NCBI RefSeq assembly: GCF_025751585.1
Contig: NZ_JAOWKX010000008.1
Location: 1 to 64,000 of the forward strand
Direction: 5' to 3'
DNA: 64,000 nt
Origin: Fluctibacter corallii
Lineage (GTDB): Bacteria > Pseudomonadota > Gammaproteobacteria > Enterobacterales > Alteromonadaceae
In this document: positions 8,572-17,857 of the stretch, in pieces
How positions within the stretch are numbered: position 1 is the first letter of the stretch
Layout of the letters: each line of letters opens with the position of its first letter
Made by a program: the position numbers and the translations under genes
Notes under the pieces: model-generated
The model's database searches: none
Told to the model about the DNA's origin: nothing
What the model saw: only the letters and a program-made list of their open reading frames with translations

Positions 8572-8748
8572 CTAATCAATCATTAACATGATCAACTGAG
8601 TCACCAGTAAAATCATAACGAGTGGCCAGATCCAACGGCTCATTTTAGCAACATCTTCTTGGCTAAATTTTGATTTTGAGCGTTCCAGCATGGGCACGAC
8701 AAGAATCAGCGTCACAAATAATACAGCTAAAATAATTAATACAGTCAT
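8572..8748 (-). CDS. 58-residue two-helix membrane peptide
   Basis: An ATG at 8748 opens a 58-codon frame ending in TAG at 8572-8574, too short for usual ORF cut-offs. The product starts MTVLIILAVLFVTLILVV. It has a charged turn (MLERSKSKFSQEDVAKMSR) and a second hydrophobic stretch (WIWPLVMILLVTQLIMLMI), so it is a hairpin of two membrane helices. The start lies 2 nt after the ubiF stop, which implies translational coupling. I do not recognise the family. A role near ubiquinone synthesis is only suggested by position. Confidence 0.7.
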   Translation of the reverse strand: MTVLIILAVLFVTLILVVPMLERSKSKFSQEDVAKMSRWIWPLVMILLVTQLIMLMID

Positions 8749-8750
8749 AC

Positions 8751-9890
8751 TTAATATCCCATCGCGTAACGTAAAACTTGGTTCTTAATCGGCCCCGCTT
8801 TATCAGCCAAACTCAATCCTAGGTTTCGAATGACTTTAACAGGTGTAATTGCGTTACTAAACACCGAATAAAACACATCCATCGTACTCATCATTAACAG
8901 GTTTTGAGGCTTACGCGAACGCTCATAGGCAGCTAAAGCACGTTGAGTCATTCCAAGCTTCGAACACTGTTTTAGCAACTCTGCGACATCTTTAAAGCCC
9001 AAATTTACGCCCTGCCCTGCAAGCGGATTAATCATGTGTGCCGCATCTCCTACCAAGGCAAAATGTGTATCGATATAGCGGTTAGCATGTTGACGCACCA
9101 GCGGGAAAGCCGCCCACTCCAACACATCAAAATCGCCGCCAAGATCAGGAAAGGCATCCAGAATACGCGATTTCATGACCTCTGGTGAAACCCCCTTAAG
9201 CGCTTGGAGGTGCTCAGCATTGTGATACCAAATTAAACTGGCGTAGCCGTCACTCAGTGGTAAAAAAGCAACGGGGCCCGTGGGAGTAAATTGCTGCCAG
9301 GTAATAGATTGACTATGAGATTGCTTTATTTTGATTCCCATTGCATGTTGCTGGTATTGCCACCCCGTGACACCGATTCCCACTAGCTGGCGCGTAGCAG
9401 AGTGCCCGCCATCGGCACCAATCACCCACTTGCATGTAATCGCTTCTCCATCAGAAAACTGTATCGAAGATTCGTCAGATAGCGTAATAGACGTCACAGC
9501 GACGTGCTGCTTCCACGTTACATTGTCACAACAGGCTAATGCTTGATGTATGCCGAGTTGAAGTATTCTATTTTCAACAAAATATCCCAAACAGGGTGCT
9601 TGTATGTCTTTCGCGTTAAATACGGTTTTTGACGTTGGCATCTCCCACACAGCGAGGCTGTCATAAGGATGTAGGCGCATTGCTTCAATCTCAGACCATG
9701 CGCCTAATTCAGTAAGCAGATTAACTGATGCCATATTGATTGCAGACACACGAAGGTCAGGCTCTGATTCTGAATCAAACGGCGCAGGCATTGCATTTTC
9801 AACAATTAACACCGAATACCCAGCTTTTGCCAGGCCTAACGCCGTCGCAGCGCCTACCATGCCGCCGCCAATCACGCACACATCTATCAC
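8751..9890 (-). CDS. ubiF: UbiF, 3-demethoxyubiquinol 3-hydroxylase
   Basis: This FAD monooxygenase of the UbiH/UbiF/COQ6 family hydroxylates the ubiquinone ring late in the pathway at the inner membrane. It shows the dinucleotide motif VIGGGMVGAA at the N-terminus, the inner motif VIGADGGHS, and GDAAHMINPLAGQGVNLG for FAD binding. Segments PAPF..SEPDLRVSAI, MRLHPYDSLAVWE and a C-terminal ALRYAMG-like end match UbiF better than UbiI or UbiH. I place the start at GTG 9890, because GGGAGG sits 7 nt upstream. In-frame ATG 9905 and TTG 9908 are alternatives. Confidence 0.88.
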   Translation of the reverse strand: MIDVCVIGGGMVGAATALGLAKAGYSVLIVENAMPAPFDSESEPDLRVSAINMASVNLLTELGAWSEIEAMRLHPYDSLAVWEMPTSKTVFNAKDIQAPCLGYFVENRILQLGIHQALACCDNVTWKQHVAVTSITLSDESSIQFSDGEAITCKWVIGADGGHSATRQLVGIGVTGWQYQQHAMGIKIKQSHSQSITWQQFTPTGPVAFLPLSDGYASLIWYHNAEHLQALKGVSPEVMKSRILDAFPDLGGDFDVLEWAAFPLVRQHANRYIDTHFALVGDAAHMINPLAGQGVNLGFKDVAELLKQCSKLGMTQRALAAYERSRKPQNLLMMSTMDVFYSVFSNAITPVKVIRNLGLSLADKAGPIKNQVLRYAMGY

Positions 9891-9999
9891 ACGCGAACCT
9901 CCCATCAACTTGATTTAGGTAATGATACGAAAAAACGGCACAAACGGTTAGTGAATAGTGATAGAAAGTTGATTTATCACAAGAAAATGACAAGGTGTG

Positions 10000-10025
10000 T
10001 CGGCGAACCTCGTTGTGTTCGCCGA
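10000..10025. terminator. Hairpin between ubiF and the GH3 gene
   Basis: TCGGCGAAC (10000-10008) pairs perfectly with GTTCGCCGA (10017-10025). It lies 33 bp beyond the GH3 stop codon. The side facing GH3 transcription lacks a T run, so its use as an intrinsic terminator is uncertain. Confidence 0.4.
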
Positions 10026-10057
10026 ATTTTAGAATAAATTTTCGCTAACTTATCACG

Positions 10058-12562
10058 CTATTGACATGTTAGTTGCACAGTATCCGCTTTGGATACGCCT
10101 AGATACACATTGTGAATGTCTAACGTGCCTTGCATATTTGTCGACAGCGTGAAGGGGGAGTAAATTTGCTTAAGATCAAGTCCCTTTTCGGTAAAGCATG
10201 CCAGTGGAATAGCCACGCTCGCCCATGAGTCTGAAGGCGCGATATTGACTTCTTGCGCGGCAACGCATTCAGAATCACAGCCCATAGTCACCGTCAACAC
10301 CGCTGCGGTATCGGCTAACCAACGGTAGGTAAATACCAGCGCATGTTCTGCCTCACCATGGCGACGTAAATCAACCGGAAAAGGCGAGAAAAACTGTAAC
10401 TGTTCATGGGTATTCCCTGCCCAAGTAAGCGACAAGGCATCTTCTTGTATTAAACGATCCGATGTTCTGACCGTCAGCGCATTGAGTGACTCTACATTGC
10501 TTGTCATTACTACAGATTCACCGCCAGACTTTAATATGGCTTTCCATGGCGCCTGCGCACCCTGCCCTAAAATTTGATGGTGCTGTGTTTCTTTACTCTG
10601 GCTTTCAAAGGCAACGGGTAATGCCTCGTTAAGAGTAGCAAGGTCATCGCCTGACGAGGTGTAACCTAGTCCAAACCCGAAAGGAAGTAACGGCGCATAA
10701 TCCGGCTGCCCCACATTATTGTTATGGTGTTCAGGGTGTGCTGGCCATGAAAATGGCAATGTACCTTTGAAGTCATGTTGTGGGTGTCCATGTTGATCGG
10801 CCACCAAGACATCAGCGATACCTGCGCCTTCAGAGCCGGGTAGCCATGCTACAACAAAAGCATCTGAGCGATTCAGTTCAGGGTTTACCCATAGCGGCCT
10901 ACCAGTTATAAATACCGAAACGACAGGCGCGCCCAATGCGTTAACCTTATTGAGGAGTGACTGTGCTGCATTTTCTGCGCGCTCAAAATCCAGATTATCT
11001 AAATCTCCATTGCCTTCTGCATAGGGCTCTTCTCCAAATACGGCAATAACTACGTCAGGTTTTTCGCTATACCTTCCATCCACAGAGAGTGAGACCGTGC
11101 CGCCCGTGCGCTCAATGGCAGCTTTCAAGCCCGCATATATTGAGGTTGCGCCAGGAAAATCACTGTTTTGATTACCAGTGCCTTGCCAGGTAATCGTCCA
11201 ACCACCTGACTGTTTACCAATGTTGTCAGCGCCATCACCCACTATCAGCACATGTTGATTGGGCTGAATCGGTAACACACGATCTTTATTCTTTAACAGT
11301 ACCAGCGACTCTCTGACAGCTTGTCTAGCAATGTCACGGTGTTGTGGGTGTCCAATCAGGGTTTTATCTCCAGACAACGGACGAGACTGCGGTGAAGGTT
11401 TATCAAATAATCCCGCTCTCACTTTAACGGCTAAGACCCGGCGCACCGCATCATCAAGACGAGCCATCGGAATCACACCGCTTTTTACTTGCTCAATCAG
11501 ATTATAATAAAGTGGTTTCCACGCTTGTGTAGGCACCATGTATACATCTAAACCTGCATTCATCGCCTGAGGACAATTATCATTTGTGCAGCCTGGAATT
11601 TGACCATGACCGTTCCAATCGCCTACCACGAAGCCTTGAAAACCCATTTTTTCTTTCAGCACGTCTGTCAGTAAATAACGGCTACCATGGATTTTTTCAC
11701 CCTGCCAGCTATTAAACGACGCCATCACTGATTGCGCTCCTGCAGCTAGTCCAGATACATAGCCTTGCGCATGTATACGATATAAATCTGCTTCGCTTGC
11801 CAGATTATTACCTTGGTCATCACCCTTTTCTGTCCCGCCATCACCGACAAAATGTTTTACGGTAGAAATCACATGCTGCTCATCTAAAAAGGTATCGCCC
11901 AACCCGCCTTGCAAGCCATTAACAACCGCGCCAGCGTATGCTTTGACGATGCTTGGATCTTCTGAGTAGCTTTCGTACGTGCGTCCCCAGCGATCATCTC
12001 TGGCAACAGCAACAGTAGGGGCGAATATCCAATCAATTCCCGTTGCCATAACTTCTTTGGCTGTCGCGTTGGCAATCTGACGCATCAGCTCAGGGTTACG
12101 CATTGCCCCCAAACCAATATTGTGAGGAAACAGCGTTGCACCTACCACGTTATTGTGACCATGCACGGCGTCGGTTCCCCACATAGTCGGAATCGCGGTG
12201 CCATCAAGGCTATCGTCAATAGACGCCTGATACATTGCCTCAGCCAATGCGACCCAATCATCGACCGACGCATGTTTGTTGTTATTAGGAAACGCTCCCC
12301 CACCATTCAAGTAAGAGCCAAACCCATATTTACGCATATCTTCTATAGTCACGTCGCGAATTTCAGGTTGAATCACTTGTGCGACCTTCTGCTCAAGGGT
12401 AAGGGATGAAAGCAGTGTATCTACGCGCTGCTGTACCTGCTCATCCTTTGGAAAAGAAACATCGACCTTTGGCCAAATTTTTGTTTGCGGTTCTTGAGAC
12501 TTTGGCGTACAAGCGAATATAGCGACACATGCAACACCGACAATCAGGCGTTTGTCGATCAT
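10058..12562 (-). CDS. GH3 exo-beta-glucanase/beta-glucosidase lipoprotein (ExoP-like)
   Basis: This 834-residue protein has a short lipoprotein signal with lipobox IFAC (Cys18), so it is envelope-anchored. The GH3 barrel domain holds the nucleophile Asp in GFVVGDWNGHG (Asp315) and the KHFVGDGGTEKGDDQG loop. The second alpha/beta domain includes SGGWTITWQG. The C-terminal 180 residues form an extra beta-rich domain like that of Pseudoalteromonas ExoP. It likely removes glucose from beta-1,3 or beta-1,4 glucans such as laminarin. Two LacI-type operators lie upstream, one over the -35 box. Confidence 0.9.
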   Translation of the reverse strand: MIDKRLIVGVACVAIFACTPKSQEPQTKIWPKVDVSFPKDEQVQQRVDTLLSSLTLEQKVAQVIQPEIRDVTIEDMRKYGFGSYLNGGGAFPNNNKHASVDDWVALAEAMYQASIDDSLDGTAIPTMWGTDAVHGHNNVVGATLFPHNIGLGAMRNPELMRQIANATAKEVMATGIDWIFAPTVAVARDDRWGRTYESYSEDPSIVKAYAGAVVNGLQGGLGDTFLDEQHVISTVKHFVGDGGTEKGDDQGNNLASEADLYRIHAQGYVSGLAAGAQSVMASFNSWQGEKIHGSRYLLTDVLKEKMGFQGFVVGDWNGHGQIPGCTNDNCPQAMNAGLDVYMVPTQAWKPLYYNLIEQVKSGVIPMARLDDAVRRVLAVKVRAGLFDKPSPQSRPLSGDKTLIGHPQHRDIARQAVRESLVLLKNKDRVLPIQPNQHVLIVGDGADNIGKQSGGWTITWQGTGNQNSDFPGATSIYAGLKAAIERTGGTVSLSVDGRYSEKPDVVIAVFGEEPYAEGNGDLDNLDFERAENAAQSLLNKVNALGAPVVSVFITGRPLWVNPELNRSDAFVVAWLPGSEGAGIADVLVADQHGHPQHDFKGTLPFSWPAHPEHHNNNVGQPDYAPLLPFGFGLGYTSSGDDLATLNEALPVAFESQSKETQHHQILGQGAQAPWKAILKSGGESVVMTSNVESLNALTVRTSDRLIQEDALSLTWAGNTHEQLQFFSPFPVDLRRHGEAEHALVFTYRWLADTAAVLTVTMGCDSECVAAQEVNIAPSDSWASVAIPLACFTEKGLDLKQIYSPFTLSTNMQGTLDIHNVYLGVSKADTVQLTCQ

Positions 12563-12612
12563 TTTGCTCTCCTGTTAAATTAATCAACTGTTCATTCAGC
12601 ATCTGTGCATCA

Positions 12613-12640
12613 AGTATATTCATAATTACTACAATGTAAA
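12613..12640 (-). promoter_or_regulatory. Sigma70 promoter of the GH3 gene
   Basis: On the minus strand a -35 box TTTACA (12640-12635) and a -10 box TATACT (12618-12613) are 16 bp apart, about 50 bp upstream of the GH3 start. The -35 box is part of the LacI-type palindrome, so repressor binding would block polymerase. Confidence 0.65.
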
Positions 12641-12648
12641 CGCTTACA
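12635..12648. promoter_or_regulatory. LacI-family operator O1
   Basis: TGTAAACGCTTACA is a near-perfect 14-bp palindrome with the central CG of LacI/GalR-family sites, and the symmetry extends to AATG...CATT. It covers the -35 box of the GH3 promoter. No LacI-family regulator gene is in the window. Confidence 0.75.
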
Positions 12649-12690
12649 TTTTAAAATAAAATTAACAATGCAAGCAATTTCAACTTTAAA

Positions 12691-12704
12691 TGTAAGCGCT
12701 TTCT
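12691..12704. promoter_or_regulatory. LacI-family operator O2 (half-conserved)
   Basis: TGTAAGCGCTTTCT matches the palindrome TGTAAGCGCTTACA in the left half and centre, with two mismatches on the right. It lies 56 bp from O1 centre to centre, between the divergent GH3 and glycerate-kinase genes. It could support looping or control of the rightward operon. Confidence 0.55.
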
Positions 12705-12850
12705 TAAAAATAAATTTCTATCATGCTACGTCTGAGTGTAAGAGAGTTGACGGTAATCGCGAGGTTGAGTGGCACAAAATTTGAACACCTCCGTTCAGAT
12801 TGATCATACTTAACGCGCGCAGTTGGCGCATAACTCATGAGGTAAAGCCA

Positions 12851-13726
12851 GTGATTGACGCATTTATCAAACAGAACGGGCTATCTACGCGCTTTGCCGA
12901 CCTTGCACAACATTGGTACATTCCATTAGCAGAGCAAATCTTAATGCACTCTCATGGTGCAAACACCCCTTATTTTGTCGGTATTAATGGGTGTCAGGGT
13001 TCAGGAAAAACCACCCTAACTCGCTTTCTCAACACCTATTTTAAAGAGCAAGGACAACGTGTCGCAACGTTATCACTTGATGACTTTTACTTAAGTGCGC
13101 GAGAACGCGAGCACGTTGCCAACCAGCAACATGCTTTATTTCAAACCCGCGGTGTACCGGGAACACACAATTGGCAATGTATTCATGATGTGCTTCAATC
13201 GTTACAAGCAGGCCAAGAAATTACTGCACCCACCTTTAATAAGGCACAAGATAACCCCTTTCCCGTTCAACATTGGCAACATATTGGCTCAACCGTGGAT
13301 ATTGTTCTATTTGAAGGATGGTGCTGGGGAGTGCCTCCACAGTCAAAAGAAGCCTTAATCGAACCGGTCAATCTATTGGAGCGCACGCAAGACCCAGATG
13401 CCATTTGGCGAAAGCGCGTCAATACCTATCTGCAAAACCATTATCAGCCACTTTACACGCACATGAATGCGTGGTTAGCGTTAATTCCTCCCTCTTTTGA
13501 AAACGTGTACTCATGGCGTTTACAGCAAGAACATACGCTCAGAGCAGAATATGAATCTGAGCACCTTAAGGCACCATCAGGCATCATGAGTGATGAACAC
13601 GTTCACCACTTTATTCAGTTCTTTCAGCGGCTGACCGAGCACGCTATCTCCACCATGCCGGAACGATCAGATTGGGTATTGTATTTAGATGAATTTCGCA
13701 ATGTAACGCATGCAAAAGGGTTGTAG
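12851..13726 (+). CDS. D-glycerate kinase (P-loop, GLYK-like)
   Basis: This cytosolic P-loop kinase of the plant/fungal D-glycerate 3-kinase type has the Walker A motif GINGCQGSGKTT at about residues 44-55. It also has SLDDFYLS and the family's GVPGTHNW and FEGWCWG segments. It should phosphorylate D-glycerate to 3-phosphoglycerate. The frame is open from TTG 12800, but GTG 12851 has GAGG 8 nt upstream and matches the usual N-terminus, giving 291 residues. It is the first gene of the glucosylglycerate operon, with 1 nt to the next gene. It would recycle the glycerate that the phosphorylase releases. Confidence 0.85.
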   Translation: MIDAFIKQNGLSTRFADLAQHWYIPLAEQILMHSHGANTPYFVGINGCQGSGKTTLTRFLNTYFKEQGQRVATLSLDDFYLSAREREHVANQQHALFQTRGVPGTHNWQCIHDVLQSLQAGQEITAPTFNKAQDNPFPVQHWQHIGSTVDIVLFEGWCWGVPPQSKEALIEPVNLLERTQDPDAIWRKRVNTYLQNHYQPLYTHMNAWLALIPPSFENVYSWRLQQEHTLRAEYESEHLKAPSGIMSDEHVHHFIQFFQRLTEHAISTMPERSDWVLYLDEFRNVTHAKGL

Positions 13727-13727
13727 T

Positions 13728-14570
13728 ATGCCATCTAAACAATGGTTGATATTTACAGATTTAGATGGCACGTTGCTTGACCATGATACGTATAGCGTTG
13801 CGCCCGCAAAGGACACTTTACACCAGTTAGCTACAAAGCATATTCCGGTTATTCCCACCACCAGTAAAACCTTCGCAGAGATGAAGGCGATCAATAAAAA
13901 TCTGAACCTTAATGGCCCGTGTATTGTAGAAAACGGCGCAGCGATTCATATTCCTCACACATTTTTAAAACAAAAACCTACCGATACGCGCTGGCAAGGC
14001 AACATGTGGGTAAAAACGTTTTCTAATCAAAAGCGCGTATGGCTGGAAATTCTGAATCAACTCAAGCCTGAGTTTGGCGATAAATTCACGCATTTTGATG
14101 CGATGTCTGTAGGTGATGTATCTAACATCACAGGGTTGTCGACCCATGACGCCACACTAGCAAAAACGCGGCAATTTGGCGAGCCCGTGTTATGGCAGGG
14201 CGACGAGAAAGACAAACTCCGTTTTATCGATGCATTAAAAAGTAAAGGCGCCTCTGTGCTCCATGGTGGCCGCTTTTTACATGTCTCCGGCCATGGCGAC
14301 AAAGGTCAAGCACTGAAATGGCTCTGCGATGAATATCGCCGACAATTTCCAGAACAAGACACCCACTCTCTCGCCCTTGGAGACGGAGGCAATGACATCG
14401 CCATGCTTGAAACTGCCGATGTCGCTGTGATTGTTCGCTCACCAGCACATTCGCCCCCAACGGTAAATCGCACGCATCAACTTCATGTCACTCGTTCAAC
14501 AGGCCCCGTCGGCTGGGCGGAGTCTGTCAATGAACTCGTACTGACCCCACTTAAGGAGGCTACATGGTAG
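13728..14570 (+). CDS. gpgP: HAD-IIB phosphatase, glucosyl/mannosyl-3-phosphoglycerate phosphatase
   Basis: This 280-residue HAD hydrolase starts with the catalytic motif FTDLDGTLLDHD (Asp11 and Asp13). It has TTSK for motif II and ALGDGGNDIAML for the Mg2+-binding motif IV. It belongs to the mannosyl-3-phosphoglycerate phosphatase group, whose members also act on glucosyl-3-phosphoglycerate. Its neighbour is GpgS, so it probably releases glucosylglycerate. ATG 13728 is chosen over 13710 because AAAGGG lies 7 nt upstream and the upstream gene ends at 13726. Its end overlaps gpgS by 7 nt. Confidence 0.85.
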   Translation: MPSKQWLIFTDLDGTLLDHDTYSVAPAKDTLHQLATKHIPVIPTTSKTFAEMKAINKNLNLNGPCIVENGAAIHIPHTFLKQKPTDTRWQGNMWVKTFSNQKRVWLEILNQLKPEFGDKFTHFDAMSVGDVSNITGLSTHDATLAKTRQFGEPVLWQGDEKDKLRFIDALKSKGASVLHGGRFLHVSGHGDKGQALKWLCDEYRRQFPEQDTHSLALGDGGNDIAMLETADVAVIVRSPAHSPPTVNRTHQLHVTRSTGPVGWAESVNELVLTPLKEATW

Positions 14571-15787
14571 ACTTTTATCAAAATGGTATTGTAACAACCT
14601 TGCATAATCTCTCTGAGAGACCCATCGAAGAACTGGAGCAGGAACTGCTCACCTTTGCCAGGCGTCGCCCAATGGCATTATTACTCCCTTCACTATTTTC
14701 TGAATTAGAAGGGCCTGCATTACCCAATATCATTGAGCAAGTAAAACACGTACCTTACCTGTCTCAAATTGTTATCGGGCTCGACCGCGCCGATCAGGCG
14801 CAATACGAATATGCATTAAAGTTTTTTGACCAATTACCTCAACATCACCGCATTTTGTGGAACGATGGCCCAAGATTGCAAGCATTAGACGCAGAATTAC
14901 AATCGCTAGGGCTGGCACCGAAAGAGTTAGGCAAAGGGCGCAACGTCTGGTACTGCATGGGATACATTCTAGCAACGGGCAAAGCGGAATCGATTGCCCT
15001 GCATGACTGCGATATTCTCACCTATGATCGCAGCTTATTAGCGCGGCTAATATACCCCGTCGCCAATCCACAATTTAACTATGAATTTTGCAAAGGTTAC
15101 TACGCGAGAGTGGCAAACGGTAAAATCAATGGACGCGTGTCGCGGCTTTTAGTCACGCCTTTGCTTCGAGCGCTCAAGCGCGTAGTAGGCAATACAGAAT
15201 ACCTTGAATACATGGACAGTTTTCGCTATCCGTTAGCGGGAGAATTTTCTTTTCGGCGCGATGTGCTTAACGATATTCGCATTCCCAGTGATTGGGGACT
15301 GGAAATCGGCGTATTGTCAGAAATGCATCGCAACTATGCGCACAACCGGCTTTGTCAGGCCGACATCGCACAAACTTACGATCATAAGCATCAAGATTTA
15401 TCGATGGACAATGATCAAGGCGGGTTATCTAAAATGTCCATCGATATCACTAAGGCACTGTTCAGGAAACTCGCAACACAAGGAAACACCTTCACAACGG
15501 AGACGTTTCGCTCTCTTAAGGCAACATATTTTCGTATAGCGCTAGATTTCATAGAAACTTACCACAACGATGCAATCATGAACGGTCTCACGTTAGACAT
15601 CCACCACGAAGAACAAGCCGTAGAGATGTTTGCCCGTAATATCATGAAAGCGGGTCAGAGCTTTTTAGACAACCCAATGGAAACCCCATTTATTCCAAGC
15701 TGGAACCGTGTGGTGAGTGCAAAGCCGGATGTATTCGACAAACTCATTGAGGCTGTCGAAGAAGACCATTTAGATTATCGAGGTTAA
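14564..15787 (+). CDS. gpgS: Glucosyl-3-phosphoglycerate synthase (GT81)
   Basis: This 407-residue GT-A glycosyltransferase lacks a signal or membrane segments. It has the metal-binding DxD in ALHDCDIL (Asp148 and Asp150), the early LLLPSL segment, and the GPRL and GKGRNVWYC motifs of the GpgS group. It should transfer glucose from an NDP-glucose to 3-phosphoglycerate, giving glucosyl-3-phosphoglycerate, the precursor of the compatible solute glucosylglycerate. AAGGAGG at 14553-14559 precedes ATG 14564, and the start overlaps the phosphatase stop, so the two are translationally coupled. Confidence 0.85.
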   Translation: MVDFYQNGIVTTLHNLSERPIEELEQELLTFARRRPMALLLPSLFSELEGPALPNIIEQVKHVPYLSQIVIGLDRADQAQYEYALKFFDQLPQHHRILWNDGPRLQALDAELQSLGLAPKELGKGRNVWYCMGYILATGKAESIALHDCDILTYDRSLLARLIYPVANPQFNYEFCKGYYARVANGKINGRVSRLLVTPLLRALKRVVGNTEYLEYMDSFRYPLAGEFSFRRDVLNDIRIPSDWGLEIGVLSEMHRNYAHNRLCQADIAQTYDHKHQDLSMDNDQGGLSKMSIDITKALFRKLATQGNTFTTETFRSLKATYFRIALDFIETYHNDAIMNGLTLDIHHEEQAVEMFARNIMKAGQSFLDNPMETPFIPSWNRVVSAKPDVFDKLIEAVEEDHLDYRG

Positions 15788-15789
15788 TT

Positions 15790-17553
15790 ATGTCTGATGT
15801 TCTCACGCAGTTACACGAGGCTATCTGTCGACACCTCAACGTTATCTATGACGGGATCCCATTATCTACATCTTACGAAGAACTGGCGCATCAGCTTCTT
15901 GCTCAAATGCGCTTGGTTAACAATGCAGCACTGACCCCTCCGGCCCCCCATACTAATTTATGGTCTGAACAAGATGTGGTGTTAATCACTTACGGTGACA
16001 GTATAGAGTCTAATGTTCACCCCCCTCTCTCCTGTTTGCATCATTTTTTAAATGATTATTGCAAAGATGTCATTAACAGCGTGCACCTTTTACCCTTTTT
16101 TCCCTATAGCTCCGATGATGGGTTTTCCGTCATTGACTACTCTAGTGTCAATGAATCCATGGGAAGCTGGGAGCACGTAGAGGCCATCGCTCAACGTTAT
16201 CGCCTGATGGCAGATTTGGTGATTAATCACTGTTCTGCACGCAGTGTTTGGTTTGAAAACTTCATTCGTGGTGAGCATCCTGGCAAAGATTACTTCTTTA
16301 CCGCCGAACCAACCGATGACTTAAGTAAAGTCGTCAGGCCAAGAACCTCTCCATTATTACGAGAAACAATAACTCGTGATGGGGTAAAGCACGTTTGGTG
16401 TACGTTCAGTCATGATCAGGTAGATTTTGATTTTCGTAACCCCGACGTACTTAACACCTTTGTCGATATTATTCGCTACTATCTTGACAATGGCATTCGG
16501 ATATTCCGACTCGATGCCGTCGCGTTTTTATGGAAAGAGATAGGCACGCCTTGCATCAACCAGCAACAAACCCATGAAGTAGTAAAACTATTGCGTACGC
16601 TTTTGGAGCATGCGCAACCAGATGCCATGATCATCACTGAAACCAATATTCCTAATAGAGAAAACTTAACCTATTTCGGTAACGCCAACGAAGCGCATGC
16701 TATCTATAACTTTTCTTTGCCTCCCCTGTTGGTTAATACATTAGTGACAGGTGATTGTCGGTATTTAAAAAGTTGGATGATGAGTATGCCACCAGCGCAA
16801 CATGGCACAACATACTTTAATTTCATTGCCTCTCACGATGGTATTGGCTTGCGTCCGGCTGAAGGACTGCTCAGTGACAAGGAGTTAGAAACCCTCATCG
16901 CCACTATGCAATTATTTGGTGGGCTAGTCTCAATGCGCACGTCAAGTGACAATGTACAACGACCTTACGAGATCAATATCAGTTTATTTGATGCCCTCAA
17001 AGGCACAATTAAAGGGGAGGATCAACTTGGAATGCCGCGTTTTTTATGCGCGCACACCATTATGTTTGGGCTAGAGGGTATACCCGGTATCTACATTCAC
17101 AGTTTGCTTGGTACACGCAATGACTATGAACGACTTGAAAACAGCGGTCATAATCGCGCGATAAATCGACATCGATGGCAATTCGAAACACTGACTAAGC
17201 ATCTACAAAATAGCGATAGCCCGCATCATCAAGTGTTATCAGAGATGTTAAGATTACTATCAATCCGCACACAACAGCCCGCGTTTCATCCCAATGCAAC
17301 ACAATTTACGTTACATTTGGGTACGCAGCTTTTTGGCTACTGGCGACAGAGCATTGACAGAAAGCAAAGTATATTCTGTATTAGTAACATTACCGACAAG
17401 TCTCAATTGCTTTCTCTCGCGGATGTTAACCTTATTGGCACTGAAGAATGGGTTGACCTTATTTCCAGCCATGCCATTTCTCTGAGTCTTACCCAAATTG
17501 AGCTAGCACCTTATCAAACCATGTGGCTCAGTAATAAAATTCAGAGACCCTAA
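15790..17553 (+). CDS. GH13 subfamily 18 phosphorylase, probably glucosylglycerate phosphorylase
   Basis: This 587-residue protein resembles sucrose phosphorylase. The likely catalytic residues are the nucleophile Asp242 in FRLDAVAF, acid/base Glu284 in ITETN and Asp350 in [25 protein letters not shown] marks the subfamily. GH13_18 includes sucrose, sucrose-6-phosphate and glucosylglycerate phosphorylases. The adjoining gpgS, phosphatase and glycerate kinase favour glucosylglycerate plus phosphate giving glucose-1-phosphate and glycerate. It starts 2 nt after gpgS. Substrate choice rests on context and similarity to YcjM-type enzymes. Confidence 0.82.
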   Translation: MSDVLTQLHEAICRHLNVIYDGIPLSTSYEELAHQLLAQMRLVNNAALTPPAPHTNLWSEQDVVLITYGDSIESNVHPPLSCLHHFLNDYCKDVINSVHLLPFFPYSSDDGFSVIDYSSVNESMGSWEHVEAIAQRYRLMADLVINHCSARSVWFENFIRGEHPGKDYFFTAEPTDDLSKVVRPRTSPLLRETITRDGVKHVWCTFSHDQVDFDFRNPDVLNTFVDIIRYYLDNGIRIFRLDAVAFLWKEIGTPCINQQQTHEVVKLLRTLLEHAQPDAMIITETNIPNRENLTYFGNANEAHAIYNFSLPPLLVNTLVTGDCRYLKSWMMSMPPAQHGTTYFNFIASHDGIGLRPAEGLLSDKELETLIATMQLFGGLVSMRTSSDNVQRPYEINISLFDALKGTIKGEDQLGMPRFLCAHTIMFGLEGIPGIYIHSLLGTRNDYERLENSGHNRAINRHRWQFETLTKHLQNSDSPHHQVLSEMLRLLSIRTQQPAFHPNATQFTLHLGTQLFGYWRQSIDRKQSIFCISNITDKSQLLSLADVNLIGTEEWVDLISSHAISLSLTQIELAPYQTMWLSNKIQRP

Positions 17554-17629
17554 AGCCAATAAGGCATTTGCCTGTGTACATAGATTAAAGCAAAATAGGA
17601 AGCGCTAAATCAATTAGTTAGAGAGTGAA

Positions 17630-17857
17630 ATGGAAATCATTCGAAGTAAAGACTTCACTGGAAAAACACCTTGGGAAGCAAAAAACATTGCCAATATGAA
17701 TGGCATTACCACGCGTCTGCACTGGACAGATAAACCCTACAAATGGCATATCAATGACGGTGAGGAAGTGTTTGTTGTACTCGATGGCACCGAACATGTG
17801 GCTCACCCACATGGCGCTGCTCGCATACTTGTCATTGAGCAAGAAGGAAGTATCTAA
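17630..17857 (+). CDS. Cupin protein with apparent internal deletion
   Basis: The 75-residue product begins MEIIRSKDFT and contains the cupin segment WHINDGEEVFVVLDG. It then jumps directly to TEHVAHPHGAARILVIEQEGS. In homologues as I remember them, about 30 residues of beta strands stand between VLDG and the (G)TEHVAHP motif, giving proteins of about 105 residues. The frame is intact across the junction, so this looks like an in-frame deletion that removes the barrel centre. It may be non-functional. The next gene starts right after its stop codon. Confidence 0.7.
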   Translation: MEIIRSKDFTGKTPWEAKNIANMNGITTRLHWTDKPYKWHINDGEEVFVVLDGTEHVAHPHGAARILVIEQEGSI

